A stretch of 64,000 nucleotides of DNA from Hymenobacter rigui (GCF_003944715.1 NZ_RWIT01000009.1:123001-187000); one strand, 5' to 3'; shown: positions 35,988 through 44,226, counted from the stretch's first letter. The notes: generated by a model not told the origin, from the letters alone. Numbers and translations: made by a program.

Positions 35988-36142
35988 GCGGATTAGTCGG
36001 ATTGCGTGAACGATGATGAGCCGTGTGCTGGCAAGGAACGGTAGTCCATGTTCTGCCGTGTACACCAAAAAAGGGACGGCTGCTAGGCTGTCCCTTTCGC
36101 TGAAAATTAGCCAGAATCACCCACGCAATCCGACTAATCCGC
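35988..36142. repeat. Inverted repeat pair flanking a terminator between dnaX and the M16 gene
   Basis: The 21-bp arms at 35988-36008 and 36122-36142 (GCGGATTAGTCGGATTGCGT type) are perfect complements about 113 bp apart. Inside is a normal terminator. The arrangement looks like a small non-autonomous repeat element (MITE-like), though no duplication of target sequence is evident to me. Confidence 0.7.
36070..36097 (-). terminator. Rho-independent terminator of dnaX
   Basis: AAAGGGAC and GTCCCTTT pair around a 12-nt loop, with a six-U run on the minus strand. It lies 59 bp past the dnaX stop at 36156. Confidence 0.8.
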
Positions 36143-36155
36143 TAAAATCCGTGCG

Positions 36156-38345
36156 CTAGTCGACATCCAGACCCAGGCGCTGCTTCATTTCGCCCAGCAC
36201 GGGGTATTTTTCCATCAGATACTCCATGCGGTCGGAGGAGGTGTAGAGCTTGCGGCCGGTATCCACGCGCTCCACTATTTCCACCTGCACGCTTAGGCGG
36301 GGGTAGCCGGTACGGCGGCGCAGCTCGCCCAGCAACTCGGCCCGCATTTCGTTGAACTGGTCTTCCTGCACGGGGTTATCCACGCGCAGCGTAATGAGGT
36401 GCTGTTCATTGGCCTGTATAGGGCGATTGAGTAGGCTGTACTGGCTGGGACTGATGGCCTTGCGCTCCTCGGTCAGTTCCTTCCATACCCGCTGCAGCAG
36501 CTCATCGTTGATGGCGGGCAGGCCGGTAACGGGGCCGCTGGGCTCGGCCTCCGTGGCGGCTTTACCGGCGGCGGCTTTCTGCTCCAGCTGGGCCTTCATG
36601 GCGCTCAGGCTGCCCAGCCCGGGCAGCTTGGTACCCAGGCCCAACGGCTTGCCGGCCGGAGGCATACCCGGGCGTGGCGGAGGCAGGGGCGCGGCCGTTA
36701 CGGCCGTCTGCCCCGGCTCGTGGCCGGCAATGCTGGGGCGGCCAATTTCCACGTGCGGCACCGAGTCGCGCAGCTGGGGCGTGGCGGGCACCTGGGTAGC
36801 CGCTTCATCCTCGATGCTGGGCGTGTCGTGCAGTTCTTCTACGCCGCTTTCTACCGGCACAATGGGCTCGGGGTCGGCGGGGGCGTGAGCGAGGTTGGTA
36901 GTGCTTAGTGCCTGGTGATTAGTGCTTAGCTTAGGTGGAGGCGAGTTAGTAGTTTGGCTGTAGGCGGCGGGGGCTTCGGCCGTACCGTCGGCCACTAGGC
37001 GGCCGGTTGCAGCGGGTGCTACTGGGGCCACCAGTGGGGCGGGAGTGGCCGGAGCTGCTGCTACGGCTGCATCAGGGCTTTTTTTTTTCGCTTCGCCGTT
37101 GGTGGCTGGTGCGGCCGCGCCGCCCTGCAGGTCGCGGGCAAACTGCACGGCGCTGTTGAGGTAGGCCAGCTTCATCAGCGTGAGCTCCACGTGCAGGCGC
37201 TGGTTTTTGGCCTGCTTGAACTCCCGGTCGCAGAGGCTTACCAGGTTCAGGGCCGAGAGCAGGAAGGGCAGTGGAGCGGCCTGGGCCTGCTGCACGTAGC
37301 GCGCCCGGATGTTGTCGGACACTTCCAGCAGCTGCACCGTCACGGGGTCCTTGCACACCAGCAGGCCGCGCAGGTGCTCAGCGGCGCCCACCACAAAGTT
37401 GTGCAGGTCGAAGCCCTGCTGCATCACCTCGTCCAGCAGCAGCAGCGTAGCGCTCAGGTTTTCGGTCAGCAGGGCGTCAATCAGCCGGAAATAGTACTCG
37501 TAATCCAGAATGTGCAGGTTCTGCACCACATCCTGGTAGCGCAGGTTCTGGCCCGAGAAGGTCACCATCTGGTCGAACATGCTCAGGGCGTCGCGCAGGC
37601 CGCCGTCGGCCTTCTGAGCCAGCAGGTGTAGGGCGTCGTCTTCGGCCTGAATCTGCTCCTGGGTGGCCACGTATCGCAGGTGGTTGCGCATGTCGTCCAC
37701 CTTGATGCGGTTGAAGTCGAAAATCTGACACCGCGACAGAATGGTGGGAATAATCTTGTGCCGCTCGGTGGTGGCCAGGATGAATATGGCGTAGCTCGGC
37801 GGCTCCTCCAGCGTTTTCAGAAACGCGTTGAAGGCCGCATTCGAAAGCATGTGCACTTCGTCGATGATGTACACCTTGAAGCGGCCCTGCTGGGGGGCGT
37901 AGCGCACCTGTTCCACTAGGCTACGGATGTCCTCCACCGAGTTGTTGGAGGCGGCATCCAGCTCGTGCACGTTGAAGGAGGCGTTTTCCTGGAAGGCCCG
38001 GCACGAGGAGCACTTGCCGCAGGCTTCCAGCTCGAAAGGCGTGTTGTCGGGGTCGGCGGCGTTGAGCAGCGCGTCGGGTACGATGTCGGGCTGGGTGTTG
38101 ATCAGCTCCGAAACCGGCCGGCTTTTGCGCACGTGCTCCTCCACGAACTCGCAGTTGATGGTTTTGGCCAGAATCCGGGCGCAGGTGGTTTTGCCCACGC
38201 CCCGGGGGCCGCAGAACAGAAACGCCTGAGCCAAATGCTGCGAGGCAATGGCGTTCTGCAAAGTGGTGGTGACGTGCTGCTGCCCCACCACGCTGCGAAA
38301 CGTGGCCGGGCGGTACTTCCGGGCCGAAACGACAAAATTTTCCAT
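36156..38345 (-). CDS. dnaX: DNA polymerase III subunit gamma/tau
   Basis: The 729-residue product starts at the ATG at 38345 (MENFVVSARKYRPATFRSVV). The clamp-loader ATPase has Walker A GPRGVGKTT (46-54), a four-Cys zinc module ending CGKCSSC, Walker B IIDEVHML and a sensor-1 region LATTERHKIIPTILSRCQIF. Domain III follows. From about residue 415 a long Ala/Pro-rich linker leads to a C-terminal tau-like domain. No clear programmed-frameshift slippery site is evident except AAAAAAAAG near 37076, noted separately. It loads the sliding clamp and couples it to the polymerase. Confidence 0.96.
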   Translation of the reverse strand: MENFVVSARKYRPATFRSVVGQQHVTTTLQNAIASQHLAQAFLFCGPRGVGKTTCARILAKTINCEFVEEHVRKSRPVSELINTQPDIVPDALLNAADPDNTPFELEACGKCSSCRAFQENASFNVHELDAASNNSVEDIRSLVEQVRYAPQQGRFKVYIIDEVHMLSNAAFNAFLKTLEEPPSYAIFILATTERHKIIPTILSRCQIFDFNRIKVDDMRNHLRYVATQEQIQAEDDALHLLAQKADGGLRDALSMFDQMVTFSGQNLRYQDVVQNLHILDYEYYFRLIDALLTENLSATLLLLDEVMQQGFDLHNFVVGAAEHLRGLLVCKDPVTVQLLEVSDNIRARYVQQAQAAPLPFLLSALNLVSLCDREFKQAKNQRLHVELTLMKLAYLNSAVQFARDLQGGAAAPATNGEAKKKSPDAAVAAAPATPAPLVAPVAPAATGRLVADGTAEAPAAYSQTTNSPPPKLSTNHQALSTTNLAHAPADPEPIVPVESGVEELHDTPSIEDEAATQVPATPQLRDSVPHVEIGRPSIAGHEPGQTAVTAAPLPPPRPGMPPAGKPLGLGTKLPGLGSLSAMKAQLEQKAAAGKAATEAEPSGPVTGLPAINDELLQRVWKELTEERKAISPSQYSLLNRPIQANEQHLITLRVDNPVQEDQFNEMRAELLGELRRRTGYPRLSVQVEIVERVDTGRKLYTSSDRMEYLMEKYPVLGEMKQRLGLDVD
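36897..36935 (-). repeat. Repeat-derived segment inside the dnaX linker
   Basis: On the minus strand the words AAGCACTAATCACC and GCACTAAGCACTA form a near-tandem repeat with the AT-rich character of intergenic repeats. In frame it encodes LSTNHQALSTTNLA, unlike the surrounding Ala/Pro-rich linker. Confidence 0.5.
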
Positions 38346-38357
38346 ACGAGCTAGGGG

Positions 38358-38365
38358 CAAAGATA
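38358..38365 (-). promoter_or_regulatory. Bacteroidota -7 promoter box of dnaX
   Basis: TATCTTTG on the minus strand matches TAnnTTTG exactly and lies 12 bp upstream of the dnaX ATG, so the transcript would have a very short leader. The same octamer is used by the M16 gene. Confidence 0.55.
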
Positions 38366-38651
38366 CGCAACCGCCCGCCCGATTCCGCCCGACTGCCGCC
38401 ACCGACTACCGGATTTACTCCCGGATTATAGCCGCCCGGCTAGTCACACGATGATGTGATTATGATTATATTTAATAGAATTTATTTTCTATTTGTGCGC
38501 CGATCCGCAGCAGGTTTTGAAATGCCTGCCAGGCACGCTGCCTTTCCTTTATGAAAGCAGTAACCAGCTGATTTGGTAGTATTTGGGGCAATGCAGCCGG
38601 CCCCGTGGTGAAGGTGCTGCTGACTGTTTTGTTTCCCTACCCGTTTTCCCC
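38366..38651. other. AT-rich spacer between divergent dnaX and prolyl oligopeptidase genes
   Basis: About 286 bp, A+T-rich at 38440-38510, without a convincing ORF or repeat. It should hold the promoter of the oligopeptidase gene, but I see no exact TAnnTTTG box for it. Confidence 0.45.
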
Positions 38652-40835
38652 ATGAAACACCCCGTACTGTTGCCGCTGCTGGGCGGCCTGCTGCTGAGTA
38701 CCGCCACCCTGGCCCAGCCATCCGTGCCCGCCGCGCCCACGGGAGCGGCTTCCGACACCTATTTCGGGGTGAAGGTGGACGACCCGTACCGCAACCTGGA
38801 AAACCTGCAGGACCCCGCCGTGGCTGCCTGGATGAAAGCCCAGAGCGAGTACGCCCGCCGCACCCTCGACGCCATTCCGGGCCGGCAGGGGCTGATTGAT
38901 AAAATGGTGGAAATCGATAAGCGCAAGGCAGCCCGCGTAACCGACCTGCGCGTGGCCGACAACGACCGGTACTTCTACTACAAATCCCGCCCCCAGGACC
39001 AGCAGCCCAAGCTCTACTGCCGCGACGGGTACAAGGGCCAGGAAGTGCTGCTCTTCGACCCCGAAGCCTACGAAAAAGGCAAGGTGTACAACATCAACGG
39101 CTTCGCGCCCAGCCCCGACGGCTCCAAGGTATCGTTCGGCATCAGTGAAAAGGGTTCGGAGTTGGGTAACACGCTGATTATGGACGTGAAAACCCGTAAG
39201 CTCTTCCCCGAGCAGATTCCGCTGAACCGGGGTGGTGGCGAGTGGCTGCCCGACAACCAGACCCTGGCCTACCTGCCCTTCAACAACGGCGACCTGAAGG
39301 ACATGGCCGCCCGCCAGAACACCCAGTGCCGCCTGCACCGCGTGGGCACGCCCGTGGCCCAGGATCAGGTCATCTTCTCCAGCCAGCTCTACCCGAAGCT
39401 CGGCATCAAGCCCTCCGATTACCCCTACGCCGGCATCGACCGGGACACGAAGCTGGCCTATGGCTTCCTGTACTCCGTGGACCGTTACCTGAACGTGTTC
39501 TACGCCCCGGCGGCGGCCCTCACCAAGCCCAATATCCCGTGGCAGCCCCTGTTTCGGCCCGCCGATGAAGTCACCAACTTCGTGACCGACGAGCAGCACA
39601 TTTACTTCGTGACGGCCCGCAATACGCCCCGGCAGAAGCTCATGCGCATGCCCGCCGCCCGCCCCAACGTGGCCGCGGCCGAGGTGCTGGTGCCTGAAAG
39701 CGCCGACGAATCCATCATGGACGAGCAGCTGAAAACCACCAAGGACGGCGTGTACTTCGTGCGCAGCCGCAACGGGGTAGAGGCCCGGTTGTACTTCGTG
39801 CCCCGGGGCGGGAAGGCCGCGCAGGAGCTGAAGCTGCCCCGCGCCGCCGGCCGCATCGAGCTGACCAATAAGAACGCGCAGTCGTCGGACGTGTGGGTGA
39901 CGCTGGGCGGCTGGACCACCGACCGGCAGCGCTACCGCTACAGCCCGGCCAGCGGGCAGTTCACGGCCGAGCCGCTGTCGTCGGAGGCGCAGTACCCGGA
40001 GTTTGCCGGGCTGGTGGTGGAGGAAGTGCTGGTGCCCTCGCACGACGGGGTACAGGTGCCGCTGTCGTTGATTTACCCAAAGGGCCTGAAGCGCGACGCC
40101 TCGGCTCCGGTGCTGATGGTGGGCTACGGGGCGTATTCCGTTTCTATGGAGCCCACGTTCATGCCGCCGTTTTTGCTGTGGGCGCAGCAGGGCGGCATTC
40201 TGGCCTGCTCGCACGTGCGGGGCGGGGGCGAGCTGGGCGAGGCCTGGCACAAAGCTGGTCAGAAAGCCACCAAGCCCAACACATGGAAAGACCTCATTGC
40301 CTGCGCCGAGTACCTGACCAAGAACAGCTACACCGCGCCCGGTAAAATTGCCATCAACGGCGGCAGCGCCGGCGGCATCCTTATCGGTCGGGCCATGACG
40401 GAGCGGCCCGACCTGTTTGCCGCCGCCATTCCGGAAGTGGGCTGCCTGAACACGGTGCGCATGGAAAACTCGCCCAACGGCCCCGTCAACGTGCCCGAGT
40501 TCGGCACCATGACCAAGGAGGAAGAGGCCCGGGCCCTGTTGGAAATGGACGCCTATCACCACCTCAAGCCCGGCACCCAGTACCCGGCCACCCTTGTCAC
40601 GGCTGGCTTCAACGACCCGCGCGTCATTGCCTGGCAGCCGGCCAAGTTTGCTGCCCGCCTGCAGGCCAGCAACGCCGGCAGCCGGCCCGTGCTGTTCTTC
40701 ACCGACTACGAAGCCGGCCACGGCATGGGCGACTCCCGCCTCAAGCAGTTCGAAAGCATTGCCGACCTGATGGCCTTCGGCCTGTGGCAAACCGGTGCCC
40801 CCGCCTTCCAGCCCGATAAGGTGGCAGTGAAGTAG
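38652..40835 (+). CDS. Secreted prolyl oligopeptidase (S9A)
   Basis: The 727-residue product has a signal peptide (MKHPVLLPLLGGLLLSTATL), so it is exported, unlike many cytosolic homologues. The beta-propeller follows (FGVKVDDPYRNLENLQDPAV is the classical S9A start). The catalytic triad is Ser572 in NGGSAGG, Asp655 in AGFNDPRV and His690 in AGHGMG. It cuts short peptides after proline in the periplasm. It is the second S9 peptidase of the window. Its gene is followed by a palindrome and the tmRNA gene. Confidence 0.95.
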   Translation: MKHPVLLPLLGGLLLSTATLAQPSVPAAPTGAASDTYFGVKVDDPYRNLENLQDPAVAAWMKAQSEYARRTLDAIPGRQGLIDKMVEIDKRKAARVTDLRVADNDRYFYYKSRPQDQQPKLYCRDGYKGQEVLLFDPEAYEKGKVYNINGFAPSPDGSKVSFGISEKGSELGNTLIMDVKTRKLFPEQIPLNRGGGEWLPDNQTLAYLPFNNGDLKDMAARQNTQCRLHRVGTPVAQDQVIFSSQLYPKLGIKPSDYPYAGIDRDTKLAYGFLYSVDRYLNVFYAPAAALTKPNIPWQPLFRPADEVTNFVTDEQHIYFVTARNTPRQKLMRMPAARPNVAAAEVLVPESADESIMDEQLKTTKDGVYFVRSRNGVEARLYFVPRGGKAAQELKLPRAAGRIELTNKNAQSSDVWVTLGGWTTDRQRYRYSPASGQFTAEPLSSEAQYPEFAGLVVEEVLVPSHDGVQVPLSLIYPKGLKRDASAPVLMVGYGAYSVSMEPTFMPPFLLWAQQGGILACSHVRGGGELGEAWHKAGQKATKPNTWKDLIACAEYLTKNSYTAPGKIAINGGSAGGILIGRAMTERPDLFAAAIPEVGCLNTVRMENSPNGPVNVPEFGTMTKEEEARALLEMDAYHHLKPGTQYPATLVTAGFNDPRVIAWQPAKFAARLQASNAGSRPVLFFTDYEAGHGMGDSRLKQFESIADLMAFGLWQTGAPAFQPDKVAVK

Positions 40836-40844
40836 CCGCCTGTC

Positions 40845-40935
40845 ATGCAGAGCCGGAGGCGAAGCATCTCGCGTACTGACGTATGAATTGTATGGCAACG
40901 TCAGCACGCGAGATGCTTCGCCTCCGGCTCTGCAT
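40845..40935. repeat. Intergenic palindrome after prolyl oligopeptidase
   Basis: Arms at 40845-40882 and 40898-40935 are 38-bp complements with one mismatch, starting ATGCAGAGCCGGAGGCGAAG. It is the same kind of element as at 23046 and 57122 (they share GAAGCATCTC) but with a different outer sequence. It may end the oligopeptidase transcript. Confidence 0.85.
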
Positions 40936-41085
40936 AACGGATTATTCATCCAACGATTTACCCAGATTTATCCCTGCGGTCAGCATAACAAAACGGAACA
41001 TTTTCGGCCGTTGGCAACGTTTTCTTCCCGATGTGCGTACATTCGCACCCCGCTACCTCGGTGGCGGGTTTGTTCTTTCTCAATT

Positions 41086-41452
41086 GGGGCCGACCGGAAT
41101 TGACAGCTTGTGCATGTCGCGAGTAAGCGTGTCGGGAGTTGGATGAATCTCCCGTAAAAAAAGCCGTCCAAACAATAACTGGCGAGTATAGCTACGCCAT
41201 GGCTGCCTAGTTTAGAACTACGCACTGCCATCGTCCCGCACCCGTATTCCTTCTCACGGGTGAGTTCGGGGCGTCGTAAGAGTTAGGATAGCGTAGGTGG
41301 CGCTGTGACGCCTGCGCGAAACTCAAACAGATAAGGGGAAATCAAGGGCCTGATGTGCGCCTGGTTTCCCTCGAAAATTCAAGCATAGATACATACGTAG
41401 AAAGCTCGACGCCTTCCTTGTCTGGACCAGGGTTCGAATCCCTGCGGCTCCA
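41086..41452 (+). ncRNA. ssrA: tmRNA (transfer-messenger RNA)
   Basis: The 5' end GGGGCCGACCGGAATTGACA and the 3' end GGTTCGAATCCCTGCGGCTCC are the tRNA-like halves; GGGGCCG pairs with CGGCTCC to form the acceptor stem, and CCA is not encoded. In between, the tag frame at 41181-41210 reads GEYSYAMAA then a stop, starting from a GGC resume codon. The tag resembles the GE-xYA-AA tags of other Bacteroidota. tmRNA rescues stalled ribosomes and tags the products for proteolysis. Length, about 367 nt, is normal. Pseudoknots were not folded by eye. Confidence 0.95.
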
Positions 41453-41525
41453 CTCTTTTTAGAAGTGAGAGGATAGAAGTGAGAAGTTAGACTTCTGTTC
41501 TTCTTTTCCTGGCTTCTGAACTATC

Positions 41526-41561
41526 AAAACCCGATTTAGCCCTGCTGAGTCGGGTTTTTTT
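41526..41561 (+). terminator. Rho-independent terminator after tmRNA
   Basis: AAAACCCGA and TCGGGTTTT pair around a 15-nt loop, followed by a T7 run. It is 74 bp past the tmRNA 3' end and 29 bp before the response-regulator ATG. Confidence 0.85.
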
Positions 41562-41589
41562 GTGAATTAGCCCAATCCACCCTGCCGCC

Positions 41590-42942
41590 ATGCCTACCGG
41601 AACCCTGCTGCTCATCGACGACGAAACCAGCCTGCGCCAGATGCTGGCCCGGGTGCTGGAGCTGGAAGACTACACCGTGTTGCAGGCCCCCGACGCCCGC
41701 CGCGGCCTGGAGCTGCTGCGCCAGCACGCCGAAGACGTTCTGGTAGTGCTAAGCGACGTGAAGCTGCCCGACGGCTACGGCCTCGACCTGCTGCCGCGCT
41801 ACAAGCAGGTGGCCCCGCTGGCCGAAGTCATTCTGATGACAGCCTACGGTACCATTCCCGACGGCGTGCGGGCCATGAAGGAGGGTGCCTTCGACTACCT
41901 CACCAAGGGCGACTCCGACGACCAGTTGCTGGTGGTAGTGGACCGCGCCGCCGAAAAAGCCCGCCTGCAGCGCCGCGTGGCCGACCTGGAAAAGAAGGTA
42001 GGCGCTCAGTATAGCTTCGACAGCATGATTGGCCGCTCCCAGGCGCTGCTGCAGGCACGCAAGCTGGCCGAGCGCGCGGCCCCCACCGACAGCACCGTGC
42101 TGCTGGAAGGCCCCACCGGCGCGGGCAAAGAGCTATTCGCCCAAGCCATTCACCAAGCCAGTCCGCGCCGCAGCAAGCCGTTTGTGGCCGTGAACTGCTC
42201 GGCTTTCCCCAAGGATTTGCTGGAATCGGAGCTGTTTGGTTACAAGAAGGGCGCGTTTACGGGCGCGCTGACGGATAAGAAAGGGTTGCTGGAAGAAGCC
42301 AACGGCGGCACCTTGTTCCTGGATGAAATTGGGGAGCTGGAGCTGAACGTGCAGGCCAAGTTCCTGCGGGTGCTGGAAACCCAGCAGTTCACCAAGCTCG
42401 GCGACACCAAGCCCACCAGCGTGAACGTGCGCATCGTGGCGGCCACCAACCGCAACCTGCGCCAGGAAGCCGAAGCCGGCCATTTCCGGCCCGATTTGTA
42501 TTACCGCCTAGCCGTGTTTACGGTGCCGGTGCCGGGCCTGAACGAGCGGCGCGAGGACGTGCCGCTGCTGGCCGAATACTTCCTTCAATTCTTCGCCGGT
42601 AAGCTGCGCCGCCGCCTGCGCGGCCTAGAGCCCGAGGTGCTGGAGCAGCTGCGCCGCCACGACTGGCGCGGCAACGTACGGGAGCTGAAAAACGTGCTGG
42701 AGCGCGCCGCCATCCTGGCCGACGGCGACACGCTCACCACCGACGACCTGCCCGCCGAGTTCCACTACCTGCCCGCCGCCCCCACCACCGACGAAGCCTC
42801 CGACAATAGCCTGCGCACCCTGGAAAAGCGCCAGATCCGCCAGGTGCTCCACGACACCGGCGGCAACAAGATGGAAGCCGCCCGCCAGCTCGGCATCGGC
42901 ACCAAAACGCTCTACCGCAAGATTCAGGAGTACGGGCTGTAA
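41590..42942 (+). CDS. NtrC-family sigma-54-dependent response regulator
   Basis: The 450-residue product has a receiver domain (1-120) with phospho-acceptor Asp56 (VLSDVKLPDG), Thr84 and Lys106. The AAA+ domain has Walker A GPTGAGK (174-180), the sigma-54 contact loop GAFTGA (221-226) and Walker B TLFLDEIGEL. The C-terminal Fis-type HTH ends EAARQLGIGTKTLYRKIQEY. It would activate sigma-54 promoters after phosphorylation. It starts a run of potassium-uptake genes that has no KdpE, and the only full histidine kinase nearby is at 55303, so it is the likely kdp regulator here. Confidence 0.95.
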   Translation: MPTGTLLLIDDETSLRQMLARVLELEDYTVLQAPDARRGLELLRQHAEDVLVVLSDVKLPDGYGLDLLPRYKQVAPLAEVILMTAYGTIPDGVRAMKEGAFDYLTKGDSDDQLLVVVDRAAEKARLQRRVADLEKKVGAQYSFDSMIGRSQALLQARKLAERAAPTDSTVLLEGPTGAGKELFAQAIHQASPRRSKPFVAVNCSAFPKDLLESELFGYKKGAFTGALTDKKGLLEEANGGTLFLDEIGELELNVQAKFLRVLETQQFTKLGDTKPTSVNVRIVAATNRNLRQEAEAGHFRPDLYYRLAVFTVPVPGLNERREDVPLLAEYFLQFFAGKLRRRLRGLEPEVLEQLRRHDWRGNVRELKNVLERAAILADGDTLTTDDLPAEFHYLPAAPTTDEASDNSLRTLEKRQIRQVLHDTGGNKMEAARQLGIGTKTLYRKIQEYGL

Positions 42943-43365
42943 TCAGTCGAGGGGTGGGTTGTTCTCGTCGTATTCCCTCTCTACCTCCTCATGATACGGT
43001 GACAGGAACGGATCTGCGGGAGCTTTAAGCAACTGGCCGCGCTTCAGCACCCACACTTGAAAAGTGTTGGTGGAATCTTCATCGTCGTAGACGTAGAGCA
43101 GACCATAGCTGCCGGTGGAGTGCTGCGCTACCCAAGCAAAAATTTCCAGCGGGTAGAATGACTCGCCAGGATGATTGTGCCGCACATCAATCGAGAAGGA
43201 TACTAACCCGTTACGGTTAACTACGCGCCCCATATTTTCCTGCAAAATCCAGTTGTAATGCTGCTGTAAGAAGCTGCGGAAGTTGTACACAAAATCATTC
43301 TGTGACTGATCCTCCGAGTGATAATCACTGTACTTGAGCGTAATCCAACCGTGTGCTTCAATCAT
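42943..43365 (-). CDS. Imm7-family immunity protein (orphan)
   Basis: The 140-residue product starts MIEAHGWITLKYSD, the conserved N-terminus of Imm7, and has the further signatures GSYGLLYVYDDED, FQVWVLKRGQLLKAPADPFL and SPYHEEVEREYDE. Imm7 proteins neutralise toxins of polymorphic toxin systems. No toxin gene, secretion gene or other immunity gene is near; it lies alone, on the opposite strand, between the response regulator and the kdp genes. Its stop abuts that of the regulator with no gap. It may protect against toxins of rival cells. Confidence 0.85.
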   Translation of the reverse strand: MIEAHGWITLKYSDYHSEDQSQNDFVYNFRSFLQQHYNWILQENMGRVVNRNGLVSFSIDVRHNHPGESFYPLEIFAWVAQHSTGSYGLLYVYDDEDSTNTFQVWVLKRGQLLKAPADPFLSPYHEEVEREYDENNPPLD

Positions 43366-43752
43366 ACGACTTTCAGATAGGATCTAATAAAAGCTCCAAA
43401 CATAGCTCCTTGTGAGCCGCCGCACTAAGCGTCGCGTTTCCGGCACCCTACCAAACCGGGTTATTCTGACCGCCACACCGGGTCAGAATGACCCGGTTTT
43501 TTTGTGCTTAGGGCGCGGGGTGGGAGAGAGGTAAAAATATTTTGAACTGATAATCAGATTGATGCGGTGAAAATGGTGGGTGGTGGCCGGATGTGGGCCC
43601 GGATTGGCAAGAAGCCGCCCGAGCCATTCGTCGATTCGGCAAACGGACCGAACCGGGGCCGGTGCTGGGGTGCCTGACAACCAGCCCAGCGCCATGCCCC
43701 GCCGACGCACGGCTCACTTACGGACCCGTTCCACTTCTTTTCATCTCGTCAG
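43366..43752. other. Regulatory gap upstream of the kdp gene run
   Basis: 387 bp with no convincing ORF. It contains a terminator-like hairpin at 43453-43499 and a more A+T-rich piece at 43530-43580. It must carry the promoter for the DUF7674-kdpFABC transcript. I see no convincing sigma-54 -24/-12 element (GG-N10-GC) by eye. Confidence 0.5.
43453..43499. terminator. Long hairpin terminator upstream of kdp genes
   Basis: Arms AAACCGGGTTATTCTGACC and GGTCAGAATGACCCGGTTT pair with one mismatch around a 9-nt loop, then a T-run. It lies 88 bp upstream of the Imm7 start codon and so is not an Imm7 terminator; on the plus strand it could stop read-through from the regulator or act as an attenuator. 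Confidence 0.75.
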
Positions 43753-44106
43753 ATGACTTCTTCTTCCGAAACCGCCACCCTATTGCTGGAAAGCTTCCCC
43801 GAACTGGGGGCGGAACTGCAGGTGCCGGCCACGCGCCAGAGCCTGTACCGGCAGCTGAGCTGCTTTGCCACATTCACCCGCGAAGCCGCCGAGGCCGGCC
43901 AGCTGGCCCTGCTCAAGCGCTGCTTCGAGGTGGCCGACCGCCTGCTACGCCAGGGCGACGCTTACCTGGCCCGCGCCATCGAAAATGTGTACCTGCACTG
44001 CCTGCACCTCGATGGCAGTACCTACGGCAACCAGCTGGCCCGTCAGCTCATGCCCAGCCGCCTCTACCAGACCTATCACTATCCGCACACCACCATGCTG
44101 CCTTAG
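43753..44106 (+). CDS. DUF7674-like cytoplasmic protein, first gene of the kdp run
   Basis: The 117-residue all-helical protein starts MTSSSETATLLLESFPELGA. It has the pattern LYRQLSCFATFTREAAEAGQ followed by LLKRCFEVADRLLRQGDAYL, which matches small proteins annotated DUF7674 near transport genes in Bacteroidota; this match is from memory and is moderately sure. It has no signal peptide or membrane segment. It is 24 bp upstream of a microprotein ORF and 132 bp upstream of kdpF, so it is probably co-transcribed with kdpFABC and may sense or control transporter assembly. Function is unknown. Confidence 0.75.
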   Translation: MTSSSETATLLLESFPELGAELQVPATRQSLYRQLSCFATFTREAAEAGQLALLKRCFEVADRLLRQGDAYLARAIENVYLHCLHLDGSTYGNQLARQLMPSRLYQTYHYPHTTMLP

Positions 44107-44130
44107 GGCTGCTGCTTTTTCGCTTTGCCA

Positions 44131-44226
44131 ATGGCTCCGCTTCTGATGATTCCCCTGCTCACGGCCGCCGGCCTGGCCGGTTTCTGGCTCTTCTACAAGT
44201 CCGTCGATTTCTTCGACCAGATCTAA
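44131..44226 (+). CDS. Membrane microprotein (31 aa) preceding KdpF
   Basis: The ATG at 44131 begins MAPLLMIPLLTAAGLAGFWL, a single membrane helix, then FYKSVDFFDQI and a stop. It lies 24 bp after the DUF7674-like gene and 12 bp before kdpF, in the same direction. The length and the charged C-terminus resemble KdpF but it lacks the LLRPERF ending. It may be an extra small subunit or chaperone of the Kdp complex. Spacing and composition favour a real gene, but no family is known to me. Confidence 0.65.
   Translation: MAPLLMIPLLTAAGLAGFWLFYKSVDFFDQI

Noticed and set aside
38637..40949. Long minus-strand open frame (770 codons) opposite the prolyl oligopeptidase gene
   Set aside because: The plus-strand gene has signal peptide and full catalytic triad; the reverse frame has none and has mirror-type composition.
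41400..41452. Isolated tRNA gene suggested by GGTTCGAATCC
   Set aside because: The T-arm and acceptor belong to the tmRNA; the matching 5' half is at 41086, over 300 nt upstream, with the tag frame between.
41590..42942. Calling the NtrC-type regulator KdpE
   Set aside because: KdpE is an OmpR-type regulator with a winged helix; this protein has an AAA+ sigma-54 domain and a Fis HTH.
43600..43640. Sigma-54 -24/-12 site around TTGGCAAGAAGCC upstream of the kdp genes
   Set aside because: The GG-to-GC spacing and the -12 element do not fit; no other candidate in 43366-43752 was convincing.
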